Origin: Bacteroidales bacterium
GTDB lineage: Bacteria > Bacteroidota > Bacteroidia > Bacteroidales > UBA932
Length of the DNA stretch: 58,860 nt
Assembly (NCBI GenBank): GCA_029009115.1
Contig: JAQXJU010000045.1
Span: 1-58,860 of the forward strand
Direction of reading: 5' to 3'
Every line of letters starts with the position of its first letter. Positions within the stretch are counted from its first letter, which is position 1. Below are positions 45,377-53,170 of this stretch, in pieces. Below the pieces are notes generated by a model. The model had not been told where the DNA came from and searched no databases. It worked only from the letters and a program-made list of their open reading frames with translations. Position numbers and translations under genes: made by a program.

Positions 45377-45406
45377 TTGGAATTTGAAAATTAATTCGTA
45401 TATTTG
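45377..45406 (+). promoter_or_regulatory. Promoter of the ribosomal protein cluster
   Basis: Plus strand: -33 TTG (45377-45379), 19-base spacer, -7 TATATTTG (45399-45406). The leader to the rplC ATG is about 55 bases with a weak GCCC/GGGC hairpin (45410-45425) and an A-rich stretch before the start. Confidence 0.6.
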
Positions 45407-45467
45407 CAGCCCGCAATTTTGGGCGGATTAGATTAAAACCTTTAGTATCAATTAATTACAAAAACCA

Positions 45468-46094
45468 ATGCCTGGATTAATTGGAAAGAAAATCGGAATG
45501 ACTTCCGTTTTCGGTGCCGACGGTAAGGTAATACCGTGCACCGTTATCGAGGCTGGTCCGTGCGTTGTTACGCAGCTCCGTACAGTTGAGAATGATGGCT
45601 ATGCCGCTGTACAGCTCGCCTATGACGAAACCACCGAAAAGCACGCCAGCAAGGCTCTCCAGGGCCACTTCAAGAAGGCGGGTGTCAACCCCCAGCGCAA
45701 GCTTGCGGAATTTGCCGCAGACTTCGCTCAGGAGTTGAAACTCGGCGACGTTCTTACCGTAGCCGACATCTTCCCCGAGGGCGTAAGCTTCGTGGATGTA
45801 GTCGGTACCTCCAAGGGTAAGGGATTCCAGGGAGTCGTGAAGCGTCACGGCTTCGCAGGAGTAGGCGGTCAGACCCACGGTCAGCACAACCGTCTCCGCC
45901 ACCCCGGATCAATGGGTGCATCCTCTTGGCCTTCACGCGTATTCCCCGGAATGCGTATGGCCGGCCATATGGGGAATGAGAGAGTTAAGGTGTTCAACCT
46001 CAAGGTGGTCAAGGTGATCCCTGAGAACAACCTTCTCGTAGTCAAGGGCTCCGTACCCGGAGCAAAGGGTTCTTACTTAATGTTGGAGGCATAA
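45468..46094 (+). CDS. rplC: 50S ribosomal protein L3
   Basis: 208 residues, normal size. [13 protein letters not shown] (3-15) is the L3 start; [25 protein letters not shown] (~124-150) is the central hallmark, and [12 protein letters not shown] follows. It seeds 23S rRNA folding near the peptidyl transferase centre. It is the first gene of its own transcription unit here: rpsJ, which normally precedes it, is missing and the divergent cdaA gene stands in its place. Confidence 0.98.
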   Translation: MPGLIGKKIGMTSVFGADGKVIPCTVIEAGPCVVTQLRTVENDGYAAVQLAYDETTEKHASKALQGHFKKAGVNPQRKLAEFAADFAQELKLGDVLTVADIFPEGVSFVDVVGTSKGKGFQGVVKRHGFAGVGGQTHGQHNRLRHPGSMGASSWPSRVFPGMRMAGHMGNERVKVFNLKVVKVIPENNLLVVKGSVPGAKGSYLMLEA

Positions 46095-46097
46095 GCT

Positions 46098-46724
46098 ATG
46101 ACACTTTCAGTTTTGAAAATTGACGGAACACCCTCCGGCAAGCAGATTGAACTCGACGAGCGCATCTTCGGCGTAACTCCTAACGATCACGCCATCTATC
46201 TCGATGTCGTTCAGTATCTGGCAAACCAGCGCCAGGGAACATCCAAGACCAAAGACCGCAGCGAGGTGTCTTACAGCACCAAGAAGCTCGGCCGTCAGAA
46301 GGGCGGCGGCGGTGCACGTCACGGAAGCCGCAAGGCCAATATCTTCGTCGGTGGCGGACGCGTTTTCGGTCCCAAGCCCCGTCTTTACAGGAAAAAGCTC
46401 AACAAGAAACTCAAGCAGCTCGCCCGCTTCTCAGCTCTCAGCTACAAGGCTCAGGAGGAAGCGCTCATCTTTGTAGAGCCGTTCACAATGGAAGCCCCCA
46501 AGACCAAGGAGATGCTCAAGATTGTCAGCAATCTCAAGGCCGGAGACCGCAAGGTTCTCTTCGTACTTCCCGAGAACTCCGACAACATTTTCCTTTCATC
46601 CCGCAACCTTCCCGAGGTAAGCGTTCTCACAGTTGACGAAATCAACACCTACGCCATTATGAATGCCAACAAGATGGTCATCGTTGACGGCGTACAGGAC
46701 ATTCTCGCTTCCAGGATCAAGTAA
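46098..46724 (+). CDS. rplD: 50S ribosomal protein L4
   Basis: 208 residues. The long loop reaching the exit tunnel is clear: RQGTSKTKDRSEVSYSTKKLGRQKGGGGARHGSRKANIFVGGGRVFGPKPR spans ~41-95 (hallmarks GTSKTKDRSEV, QKGGGGARHG, GGRVFGPKPR). C-terminal Rossmann-like part ends with VQDILASRI. Gap to rplC is three bases. Confidence 0.98.
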   Translation: MTLSVLKIDGTPSGKQIELDERIFGVTPNDHAIYLDVVQYLANQRQGTSKTKDRSEVSYSTKKLGRQKGGGGARHGSRKANIFVGGGRVFGPKPRLYRKKLNKKLKQLARFSALSYKAQEEALIFVEPFTMEAPKTKEMLKIVSNLKAGDRKVLFVLPENSDNIFLSSRNLPEVSVLTVDEINTYAIMNANKMVIVDGVQDILASRIK

Positions 46725-46736
46725 AAATTCAAAGAG

Positions 46737-47027
46737 ATGGGAATTATTATTAAGCCTATAGTAACAGAGAAGATGACGGCTCAGGGCGAAAAGTTGAACC
46801 GTTACGGCTTCGTTGTCAGCAGCGATGCCAATAAGCTTCAGATCAAGGAGGCAGTCGAAAAGATGTACAACGTTTCAGTTGTCTCCGTCAACACTATGAA
46901 CTACGCCGGAAAGAGAAAGAGCCGCTACACCAAGGCTGGAATGCTTACCGGTCGTATGAATCACTTCAAGAAGGCATATGTCACTCTTGCCGGTGATGAC
47001 AAGATCGATTTCTACAGCAACATCTAA
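46737..47027 (+). CDS. rplW: 50S ribosomal protein L23
   Basis: 96 residues. IIKPIVTEKMT (3-13), YGFVV (~23), ANKLQIKEAVEKMYNVSVVSVNT (~31-53) and YAGKRKSRY (~56-64) are L23 signatures. It sits at the tunnel exit and contacts trigger factor and SRP. No Shine-Dalgarno site before the ATG at 46737. Confidence 0.98.
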   Translation: MGIIIKPIVTEKMTAQGEKLNRYGFVVSSDANKLQIKEAVEKMYNVSVVSVNTMNYAGKRKSRYTKAGMLTGRMNHFKKAYVTLAGDDKIDFYSNI

Positions 47028-47029
47028 TT

Positions 47030-47035
47030 AGGAGG
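47030..47035 (+). promoter_or_regulatory. Shine-Dalgarno-like AGGAGG before rplB
   Basis: AGGAGG, eight bases before the rplB ATG at 47044. Notable because most genes in this window show no such site. Confidence 0.55.
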
Positions 47036-47043
47036 GACAGACA

Positions 47044-47868
47044 ATGGCAGTAAGAAAATTCAAGCCGGTAACACCCGGCCAGCGCAACAAAGTCATCAGC
47101 GCCTTCGACGACATCACGGCCAAGAAGCCGCAGAAATCATTGCTTGAACCCCTCAAGAGCACAGGCGGACGCAACAACACCGGTCAGATGACCGTTCGTT
47201 ACATCGGTGGCGGACACAAGAGAATGTACCGCATCATCGACTTCCGCCGCAACAAGGACGGTCAGACCGCCGAGGTTCTCACGATCGAGTACGATCCCAA
47301 CCGCAGCGCCCGTATCGCCCTCGTGCAGTACGAAGATGGCGAGAAGAGATACATCATCGCCCCCAACGGACTCAAGGTAGGTCAGAAGGTTGCCTCCGGA
47401 AGCGGTGTCGCTCCCGAACTCGGCAACTGTCTCCCTCTCAGTGAAATTCCGGTTGGTACCCTTGTTCACAACATCGAGCTCCGTCCCGGTCAGGGTGCCG
47501 CAATGGCACGTTCCGCCGGTACCTTCGCGCAGCTCGCAGCACGTGAAGGCAACCACGCCGTTCTCCGTCTCCCTTCAGGCGAGACCAGGATGGTTCTGGT
47601 AAGCTGCCGTGCAGTTGTCGGAACGGTATCCAATCCCGACCACAATCTGGAATCTTACGGTAAGGCCGGACGCAGCCGCTGGCTCGGACGTCGTCCTCAC
47701 AACCGTGGTGTTGTGATGAACCCTCACGATCACCCTATGGGAGGTGGTGAAGGACGTGCTTCCGGTGGACATCCCCGTTCCCGTAAGGGTCTGCCTGCAA
47801 AGGGTCTGAAGACACGCAACCCGAAGGCAGCCTCCAACAAGTTCATCATCGAAAGAAGGAAGAAATAA
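47044..47868 (+). CDS. rplB: 50S ribosomal protein L2
   Basis: 274 residues. [19 protein letters not shown] (~41-59), [25 protein letters not shown] (~82-106), [19 protein letters not shown], and the C-terminal active-region motif [27 protein letters not shown] (~219-245), with the conserved His. Needed for subunit joining and peptidyl transfer. Confidence 0.98.
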   Translation: MAVRKFKPVTPGQRNKVISAFDDITAKKPQKSLLEPLKSTGGRNNTGQMTVRYIGGGHKRMYRIIDFRRNKDGQTAEVLTIEYDPNRSARIALVQYEDGEKRYIIAPNGLKVGQKVASGSGVAPELGNCLPLSEIPVGTLVHNIELRPGQGAAMARSAGTFAQLAAREGNHAVLRLPSGETRMVLVSCRAVVGTVSNPDHNLESYGKAGRSRWLGRRPHNRGVVMNPHDHPMGGGEGRASGGHPRSRKGLPAKGLKTRNPKAASNKFIIERRKK

Positions 47869-47890
47869 TCGGAATTAAACGAATACAGTT

Positions 47891-48163
47891 ATGAGTCGTT
47901 CACTTAGAAAAGGTCCCTACATCCAGGAAGCTCTGGAGAAGAAGATTCTTGCTATGAATGAAGGTAGCAAGAAGAAGGAGGTGGTCAAGACCTGGTCCCG
48001 CGCCAGCATGATCTCTCCTGACTTCATCGGCCATACCATCGCAGTCCATAACGGAAACAAGTTTATTCCGGTTTATGTCACTGAGAATATGGTAGGTCAC
48101 AAACTCGGCGAGTTCGCCCCCACAAGAACATTCAAAGGCCATTCGGGCAACAATAAGAAGTAA
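47891..48163 (+). CDS. rpsS: 30S ribosomal protein S19
   Basis: 90 residues. [12 protein letters not shown] (2-13), [51 protein letters not shown] covers ~34-84 (hallmarks [24 protein letters not shown]). 30S head protein, near the A site. Confidence 0.98.
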   Translation: MSRSLRKGPYIQEALEKKILAMNEGSKKKEVVKTWSRASMISPDFIGHTIAVHNGNKFIPVYVTENMVGHKLGEFAPTRTFKGHSGNNKK

Positions 48164-48164
48164 A

Positions 48165-48170
48165 AAGGAG
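48165..48170 (+). promoter_or_regulatory. Shine-Dalgarno-like AAGGAG before rplV
   Basis: AAGGAG, seven bases before the rplV ATG at 48178. With the rplB site, one of two such signals in the ribosomal cluster. Confidence 0.5.
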
Positions 48171-48177
48171 ATTAATT

Positions 48178-48594
48178 ATGGGAGCTCGTAAAAGATTAAT
48201 GGCTGAAAAGCTTAAGGAAGCTAAGAAAGTCACAGCTGTCGCAAAGCTTAATGATGTTCCTACTTCTCCCCGGAAGATGCGCCTTGTCGCAGACACCGTA
48301 AGAGGAGTGGAGGTTAACCGTGCACTCGACCTCTTGAAATTCTCCAAGAGAGAGGCATCTATCCGTCTTGAGAAGCTGCTCCGCAGCGCCATCGCCAACT
48401 GGGAGGCAAAGAATCCCGAGAAGTCGAAGGAACTCGACAACGGAAACGTATATGTAAAGACTATTATGGTAGGCGAAGGCCGTACGCTCAAGCGCCTCCG
48501 TCCTATGCCTCAGGGCAGGGCCGGCCGCATCCGCAAGCGTTCCAACCACGTCACCATCGTTCTTGATGTCAAACCCGCGGTAGAAAACAAGTAA
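48178..48594 (+). CDS. rplV: 50S ribosomal protein L22
   Basis: 138 residues; the N-terminus is longer than in E. coli (110) by a basic [26 protein letters not shown] leader of ~20 residues, common in Bacteroidota. [18 protein letters not shown] (~24-41), [12 protein letters not shown] (~65), and the hairpin loop [21 protein letters not shown] (~110-130) that lines the exit tunnel. Confidence 0.97.
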   Translation: MGARKRLMAEKLKEAKKVTAVAKLNDVPTSPRKMRLVADTVRGVEVNRALDLLKFSKREASIRLEKLLRSAIANWEAKNPEKSKELDNGNVYVKTIMVGEGRTLKRLRPMPQGRAGRIRKRSNHVTIVLDVKPAVENK

Positions 48595-48595
48595 T

Positions 48596-49360
48596 ATGGG
48601 ACAGAAAACTAATCCTATCAGCAACAGAATCGGTATCACACGTGGTTGGGATTCCAACTGGTGCGGTGACAACTACGCGGAGAAGATCGCAGAGGACTAC
48701 GAAATCCGCAAATATCTCACAAACCGTCTTGCCAAGGCAGACCTCAGCAAGATTGTCATCGAGAGGACTCTCAAGCTCATCACGGTGACCATTCACGCAG
48801 CCCGTCCCGGCTTCATCATCGGAAAGGGCGGCGCCGAGGTTGACAAGCTCAAGGAGGAACTCAAGAAGGTAACCAGCAAGGATGTTCAGATCAACATCTT
48901 CGAGGTCAAGCGCCCCGAGGTTGATGCCAACATCGTTGCCAACACCATCGCCCGTCAGATTGAGGGCCGTGTTTCGTACCGCCGTGCCATCAAGATGGCC
49001 ATCACCAACACTATGCGTGTAGGTGCAGAGGGCATCAAGGTTCAGGTCAGCGGACGTATCGGTGGCGCCGAAATCGCACGCAGCGAGATGTTCAAGGAAG
49101 GCCGTACTCCTCTTCACACCTTCCGCGCAGATATCGACTATGCTCTGGCAGTAGCCAACACCAAGGTCGGTGCTCTCGGAATCAAGGTTTGGATTTGCAA
49201 TGGCGAGCGCTATGGCAAGCAGGACCTCTCACCCAACGCAGGAACTGCAGCCTCTGCCCAGGCCGGCAACCAGAACCGCGGTTCAAGAGGAGATCGCAGA
49301 GGTGACCGCAGGGGTGACCGCAGAGGCGATCGCCGTCCCCGTCGCGATTCTCAGAGGTAA
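48596..49360 (+). CDS. rpsC: 30S ribosomal protein S3 with RGDR-repeat tail
   Basis: 254 residues. [20 protein letters not shown] (N-terminal S3 form QKTNP), KH domain with the GxxG-type IGKGGAEV (~77), [12 protein letters not shown] (~122), [22 protein letters not shown] (~145-166). The C-terminal tail (~224-254) is low complexity: four RGDR units from 12-base DNA repeats, then RPRRDSQR. Beyond it rplP does not follow; a hairpin and a lipoprotein gene do. mRNA-entry protein of the 30S head. Confidence 0.97.
   Translation: MGQKTNPISNRIGITRGWDSNWCGDNYAEKIAEDYEIRKYLTNRLAKADLSKIVIERTLKLITVTIHAARPGFIIGKGGAEVDKLKEELKKVTSKDVQINIFEVKRPEVDANIVANTIARQIEGRVSYRRAIKMAITNTMRVGAEGIKVQVSGRIGGAEIARSEMFKEGRTPLHTFRADIDYALAVANTKVGALGIKVWICNGERYGKQDLSPNAGTAASAQAGNQNRGSRGDRRGDRRGDRRGDRRPRRDSQR
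49286..49333 (+). repeat. Four tandem 12-base units in the rpsC tail
   Basis: Units start at 49286, 49298, 49310 and 49322 (AGAGGTGACCGC and near copies), each coding R-G-D-R. They are candidates for slippage, and give a positively and negatively alternating S3 tail. Confidence 0.75.
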
Positions 49361-49382
49361 TTCTGAAAAAATGCTTATATTT

Positions 49383-49414
49383 ATCGCCGGTTCGGATTTC
49401 CCGCAACCGGCGAT
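49383..49414 (+). terminator. Hairpin ending the ribosomal cluster
   Basis: Arms ATCGCCGGTT (49383-49392) and AACCGGCGAT (49405-49414), ten perfect pairs with further CGG/CCG pairing inside. Only three T follow, so partial termination or 3'-end stabilisation after rpsC is likely. A TATATTTA stretch overlaps its start and could be a weak -7 box for the next gene. Confidence 0.5.
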
Positions 49415-49431
49415 TTACTTAACACAACACT

Positions 49432-50265
49432 ATGAACAAAATCATCCTTGCTGCAGCCGCCGTGCTTGTCGCTGCCTGCGCACCCAAGACACTTGAAGAA
49501 AAGACACAGGAGTATCAGAACAAGTGCGATGCCATCATCGAGACAATGCAAAACGACTTCGATACCGTCGCTGCCGACTCCACCCTCACCGACGCGCAGA
49601 AGACAGAGCGTTACTCCCAGATAGAGGACAAGGCCTGCGAAGATATCGTAAAAGTATCTTCCAAGACCCTGTCGCGCAATGCCGACAATGCTCTCGGAAT
49701 CGAAGCCCTCAAGTCGGTTTACTACCTTGTAAGCCCCGAGCAGCTCAACGACCTTATCGCCAAACTCTCCGACGAGAACAAGCAGGACGAGTTCGTCCAG
49801 AAACTCCTTAAGAACCTCGATGCCAAGATGGCAACCGCCGAGGGAAAGATGTTTACCGACTTTGAAATAGTCCAGTATCCCGATGCCGAAGACAAGGGCA
49901 CGGTCAAGCTCTCTGACTATGTAGGCAAGGGCAAGTACATTCTCGTTGATTTCTGGGCATCCTGGTGCGGACCCTGCAAGAAAGAGATTCCCAACATCAA
50001 GAGAGTCTATGAGAAGTATGCCGGCGAGAACTTCGATGTCCTCAGCGTAGCCGTATGGGATGACCCCCAGGCAAGCGTCGATACAGCTGCTGCATACGGA
50101 GTCAACTGGGCCGAGATAGTCAATGCACAGAAGATTCCTTCCGACCTTTACGGAATCGAAGGCATCCCTCACATCATTCTCTTCGGACCCGACGGCACCA
50201 TCCTGAAGCGTGACCTTCGCGGCTCCTCTATCGAGAAAGAAGTAGCAGCCTGCCTTGGACGTTAA
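49432..50265 (+). CDS. TlpA/thioredoxin-like lipoprotein
   Basis: 277 residues. Lipobox VLVAAC (Cys16). An N-terminal helical domain (~20-130, rich in Lys/Glu/Asp) resembles the DUF4369-style or other spacer region of Bacteroidota thioredoxin lipoproteins but I cannot name it. The C-terminal AhpC/TSA-type thioredoxin (~140-275) has the redox motif WCGPC (~178-182), GIEGIPHIILFGPDG with the cis-Pro. It likely reduces or isomerises disulfides in the periplasm. Its end overlaps the TTG start of uvrC by 11 bases. Confidence 0.88.
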   Translation: MNKIILAAAAVLVAACAPKTLEEKTQEYQNKCDAIIETMQNDFDTVAADSTLTDAQKTERYSQIEDKACEDIVKVSSKTLSRNADNALGIEALKSVYYLVSPEQLNDLIAKLSDENKQDEFVQKLLKNLDAKMATAEGKMFTDFEIVQYPDAEDKGTVKLSDYVGKGKYILVDFWASWCGPCKKEIPNIKRVYEKYAGENFDVLSVAVWDDPQASVDTAAAYGVNWAEIVNAQKIPSDLYGIEGIPHIILFGPDGTILKRDLRGSSIEKEVAACLGR

Positions 50266-52048
50266 GGACAAGATAGCATTGTTTCCGCATTCCCCCGGCG
50301 TCTATCGTTATTATGACGCTGCGGGGAATGTGATTTATGTGGGCAAGGCCAAGGACCTCCACAAGAGGGTCGCCCAGTATTTCGTGGACCCCTCCAGGCT
50401 GAATGCCAAGACCCGCGTACTCGTCTCGAAAATCGCCGATGCCCAGTTCTCGGTTGTAGATACCGAGGCCGACGCCCTCCTCCTTGAGAACAACCTCATC
50501 AAGCAGTACAAGCCCAGGTACAACATACTCCTGAAGGACTCCAAGACTTACCCCTGGATATGTGTCACTGCCGATGAATTCCCCAAGATCTTCCTCACGC
50601 GCAAGATAGTCCGCAACGGCTCCCGCTATTTTGGCCCGTACAGTTCGGTCCAGCACGCCCGTTCGCTGGTATCCTTCTTTCACAATGCATATCCCTTGCG
50701 CACCTGCAAGCTCAAAATCAATTCCTCGACCCTGCTGAGGGGGAATGCCCGTCCCTGCCTCAACTTCCACATAGGCAAGTGCAGGGGATGCTGCATCGGG
50801 GGAGTCTCGGCGTCGGAATACAACGCTTGGATTGAAGAGATTGTACGCCTTCTGAAAGGAGGAGCCTCCGAACTCATACGCCTTTGCGAACAGCAGATGA
50901 TGGAGGCATCCGAGCGTCTCGACTTCGAGCAGGCCCAAGCATACAAAGAAAAGGCCGAGCTCTTGCGGGGCCACTACGCCAAGTCTCTCATCAGTTCAGC
51001 CGACGAGAAAGATGCCGACGTGTTCACCCTTGTATTCGACGGCCCCGAAGCCTACGGCAACTTCATGCGAGTCAGGGGTGGGTCTATAATACAGTCGCTG
51101 AACCTCGGCTTCAAGATGAACATAGAAGAGGATCCGCAGTCTGTTCTGAGTACATTCATAGCCGAAATCGAATCCAAGTTCGGAGAACTCGCCCACGAAG
51201 TTCTCGTTCCCTTTCTGCCCGATGTCGAGATTCAGGGTGTCAGCTTCCGTATCCCGGCCAGGGGCGATAAGATGGGCCTTCTTGGCCTGAGTATGAAGAA
51301 CGCAGAGGAGTTCCGTTTCAACTCTCTCAGACAGAGGGAGCACACCGATCCCGAGGAGTTCCACAGAGCCGGTCTGGAGCAGCTCCGCAAGGCTATCGGT
51401 ATGCAGGAACTTCCCCAGCATATCGAGTGCTTCGACAACTCAAATATCCAGGGAACAAACCCCGTAGCCTCCTGTGTGGTATTCCGCGGGGGAGTCCCTT
51501 CAAAGAAAGACTACCGCAAATTCAAGATCAAGACGGTAATAGGAGCCAACGACTATGCTTCGATGAAAGAGGTAGTGAGCCGCCGATACTCCCGTATGAT
51601 CTCGGAGAATCCCGATGACCTTCCTCAGCTTGTGGTAATCGACGGAGGCAAGGGACAGCTCAGCTTTGCTTGGGAGGCCCTCTGCGAGCTCGGTCTGCAG
51701 GACAGGATATTCATCATAGGTTTGGGCAAACGCCTTGAACTCGTCTTCCGAATAGGCGACCCCTATCCTATGTTCATAGACCGAAACTCCCAGGCACTCA
51801 GAATACTCCAGCAAATCCGAGACGAGGCACACCGCTTCGGCATCACCTTCCACCGCCAGCTGCGCCGCAAGGCCGAGGTGGAATCGGTTCTCAGGACCAT
51901 AAGGGGAGTCGGAGAAGCGACCGAGAGCCGGCTGCTGATGCACTACGGCAGCGTCGCGCGCATTGCTTCAGCATCCCTTGAAGACCTCAGTTCATTTGTC
52001 GGCCCGGCTCTTGCCGCCAGAATTCACGAAACCCTTGCATCCGAATGA
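50255..52048 (+). CDS. uvrC: Excinuclease ABC subunit C
   Basis: 597 residues with a TTG start inside the tlpA end; no ATG is available before the GIY-YIG domain, and the TTG gives the right N-terminus. FPHSPGVYRYYDAAGNVIYVGKAKDL (~10-35) is the first nuclease; UVR-like helix LDFEQAQAYKEKAELL (~225); the second nuclease has ECFDNSNIQGTNPVAS (~390) and VVIDGGKGQLSFA (~460); helix-hairpin-helix repeats end the protein (IRGVGEATESRLL). It cuts both sides of a UvrB-marked lesion. The stop overlaps pnuC (ATGA). Confidence 0.96.
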   Translation: MDVKDKIALFPHSPGVYRYYDAAGNVIYVGKAKDLHKRVAQYFVDPSRLNAKTRVLVSKIADAQFSVVDTEADALLLENNLIKQYKPRYNILLKDSKTYPWICVTADEFPKIFLTRKIVRNGSRYFGPYSSVQHARSLVSFFHNAYPLRTCKLKINSSTLLRGNARPCLNFHIGKCRGCCIGGVSASEYNAWIEEIVRLLKGGASELIRLCEQQMMEASERLDFEQAQAYKEKAELLRGHYAKSLISSADEKDADVFTLVFDGPEAYGNFMRVRGGSIIQSLNLGFKMNIEEDPQSVLSTFIAEIESKFGELAHEVLVPFLPDVEIQGVSFRIPARGDKMGLLGLSMKNAEEFRFNSLRQREHTDPEEFHRAGLEQLRKAIGMQELPQHIECFDNSNIQGTNPVASCVVFRGGVPSKKDYRKFKIKTVIGANDYASMKEVVSRRYSRMISENPDDLPQLVVIDGGKGQLSFAWEALCELGLQDRIFIIGLGKRLELVFRIGDPYPMFIDRNSQALRILQQIRDEAHRFGITFHRQLRRKAEVESVLRTIRGVGEATESRLLMHYGSVARIASASLEDLSSFVGPALAARIHETLASE

Positions 52049-52749
52049 GAAGAATCTCTTTCAATAAGGCCTTCAATGCCTTTATGATTATTGGAATGGC
52101 CCTTGCCATTGTACTGACAACAGTCTCCAAGATGCAGTCTCCCGGGAGCAACCGCCATCTGCTGCTGATTGCTGCCTTTGGCTCGCTGATGGGGATACTC
52201 AGTACAGTCAGTTCCGCCAACGGGCGCATCGTGACCTTCCTCTTTGGCATATTAGATGTCTCAATCTATGCCGCAACCTGCTTCATAGGTCAGAAATACG
52301 GCAATGCCGCGCTGCATCTTCTATATTTCCTCCCAATGCAGGTTGTCGGCTTTGTGCAATGGAAGAAGAGAGGAGCCGGCAAGAGCGAAACCCCCAGGGC
52401 AAGACGCCTTGGAGTAAGGGGGAGGCTGTTTGCAGGGGCCGCGATGGTGTTGTGCTCGGCTGCGCTCTATGTGTCGCTTCGCGAAAGCGGCGCGGGAGAT
52501 ACTCCTCTATTCGATGCCATAGCCGTAGTCTGCAATATCATAGGTCAGCTGCTGATGTCCGCCGCTTATATGGAGCAGTGGATATTCTGGATAGGAGTCA
52601 ACATTTCCTCTATCCTGATGTGGTCTCTGTCGCTGGCCGCAAATCCGGGAGACAGCTATACCCTGATTTATGTTATAAAGTACAGCTTTTATCTGCTGAA
52701 TGCAATTAACGGCCTTCGCCTATGGATTAAGATGAGCCGAAACGGGTAG
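52045..52749 (+). CDS. pnuC: PnuC-family nicotinamide riboside/NMN-type transporter
   Basis: 234 residues, about seven membrane spans. FLPMQVVGFVQWKK (~94-107) and YMEQWIFWIGVNISSILMW (~172-190) are the WxxWxxxN and Q..G...W patterns of PnuC. It imports vitamin precursors (nicotinamide riboside or in some groups thiamine/riboflavin). No TPP or other riboswitch is visible, so the substrate is not settled. Translationally coupled to uvrC. Confidence 0.82.
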   Translation: MRRISFNKAFNAFMIIGMALAIVLTTVSKMQSPGSNRHLLLIAAFGSLMGILSTVSSANGRIVTFLFGILDVSIYAATCFIGQKYGNAALHLLYFLPMQVVGFVQWKKRGAGKSETPRARRLGVRGRLFAGAAMVLCSAALYVSLRESGAGDTPLFDAIAVVCNIIGQLLMSAAYMEQWIFWIGVNISSILMWSLSLAANPGDSYTLIYVIKYSFYLLNAINGLRLWIKMSRNG

Positions 52750-52780
52750 TTTGATATTACCACTTTTTTTACTAACTTTG
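52750..52780 (+). promoter_or_regulatory. Consensus Bacteroidota promoter for acpP
   Basis: -33 TTTG (52750-52753), 19-base spacer, -7 TAACTTTG (52773-52780). Best promoter of the window. The -33 box overlaps the pnuC stop. The leader to acpP is about 55 bases, AT-rich. Confidence 0.75.
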
Positions 52781-52839
52781 CGGTCTATCAGTGGTTGACT
52801 AATAGATTGTACTAATTATAAACTCAAATTTTTTTCGTC

Positions 52840-53082
52840 ATGCAATACGAGGAGATTGTAAAGAAAGTCACGGAGATTATCGTTGACAAACTCGGAGTGG
52901 AGCCTTCAGAGGTTACCGAAACCGCAAATTTCACAAATGACCTTGGTGCGGATTCTCTTGATACCGTCGAGCTTCTTATGGAGTTTGAAAAAGTATTCGG
53001 AATCAAGATTTCCGATGAGGAAACCAGCAGCATCGCCACCGTCAAGGATGCTTGTGACAAGGTAGCTGAGAAACTCGCCTAG
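52840..53082 (+). CDS. acpP: Acyl carrier protein
   Basis: 80 residues, acidic, three-helix carrier. The phosphopantetheine Ser39 sits in [16 protein letters not shown]. It carries growing acyl chains, for use by FabG and the acyl-ACP thioesterase elsewhere in the window. Unlike most Bacteroidota, fabF is not next to it: it is a single-gene unit with its own promoter and terminator. Confidence 0.97.
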   Translation: MQYEEIVKKVTEIIVDKLGVEPSEVTETANFTNDLGADSLDTVELLMEFEKVFGIKISDEETSSIATVKDACDKVAEKLA

Positions 53083-53101
53083 TTTTATATAAGTCTAGCT
53101 G

Positions 53102-53132
53102 AAGAGGGTGACCAAACGGTCATCCTCTTTTT
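53102..53132 (+). terminator. Rho-independent terminator of acpP
   Basis: Arms AAGAGGGTGACC (53102-53113) and GGTCATCCTCTT (53118-53129), 12 pairs with one G-T, loop AAAC, then a T-rich tail (53128-53135). The reverse strand also offers an A-rich/T-rich context, so it may serve the convergent DUF4270 gene too. Confidence 0.8.
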
Positions 53133-53170
53133 ATTGTCTCCACGGATCCGAAGGTATTTGGGTCTTGGAG

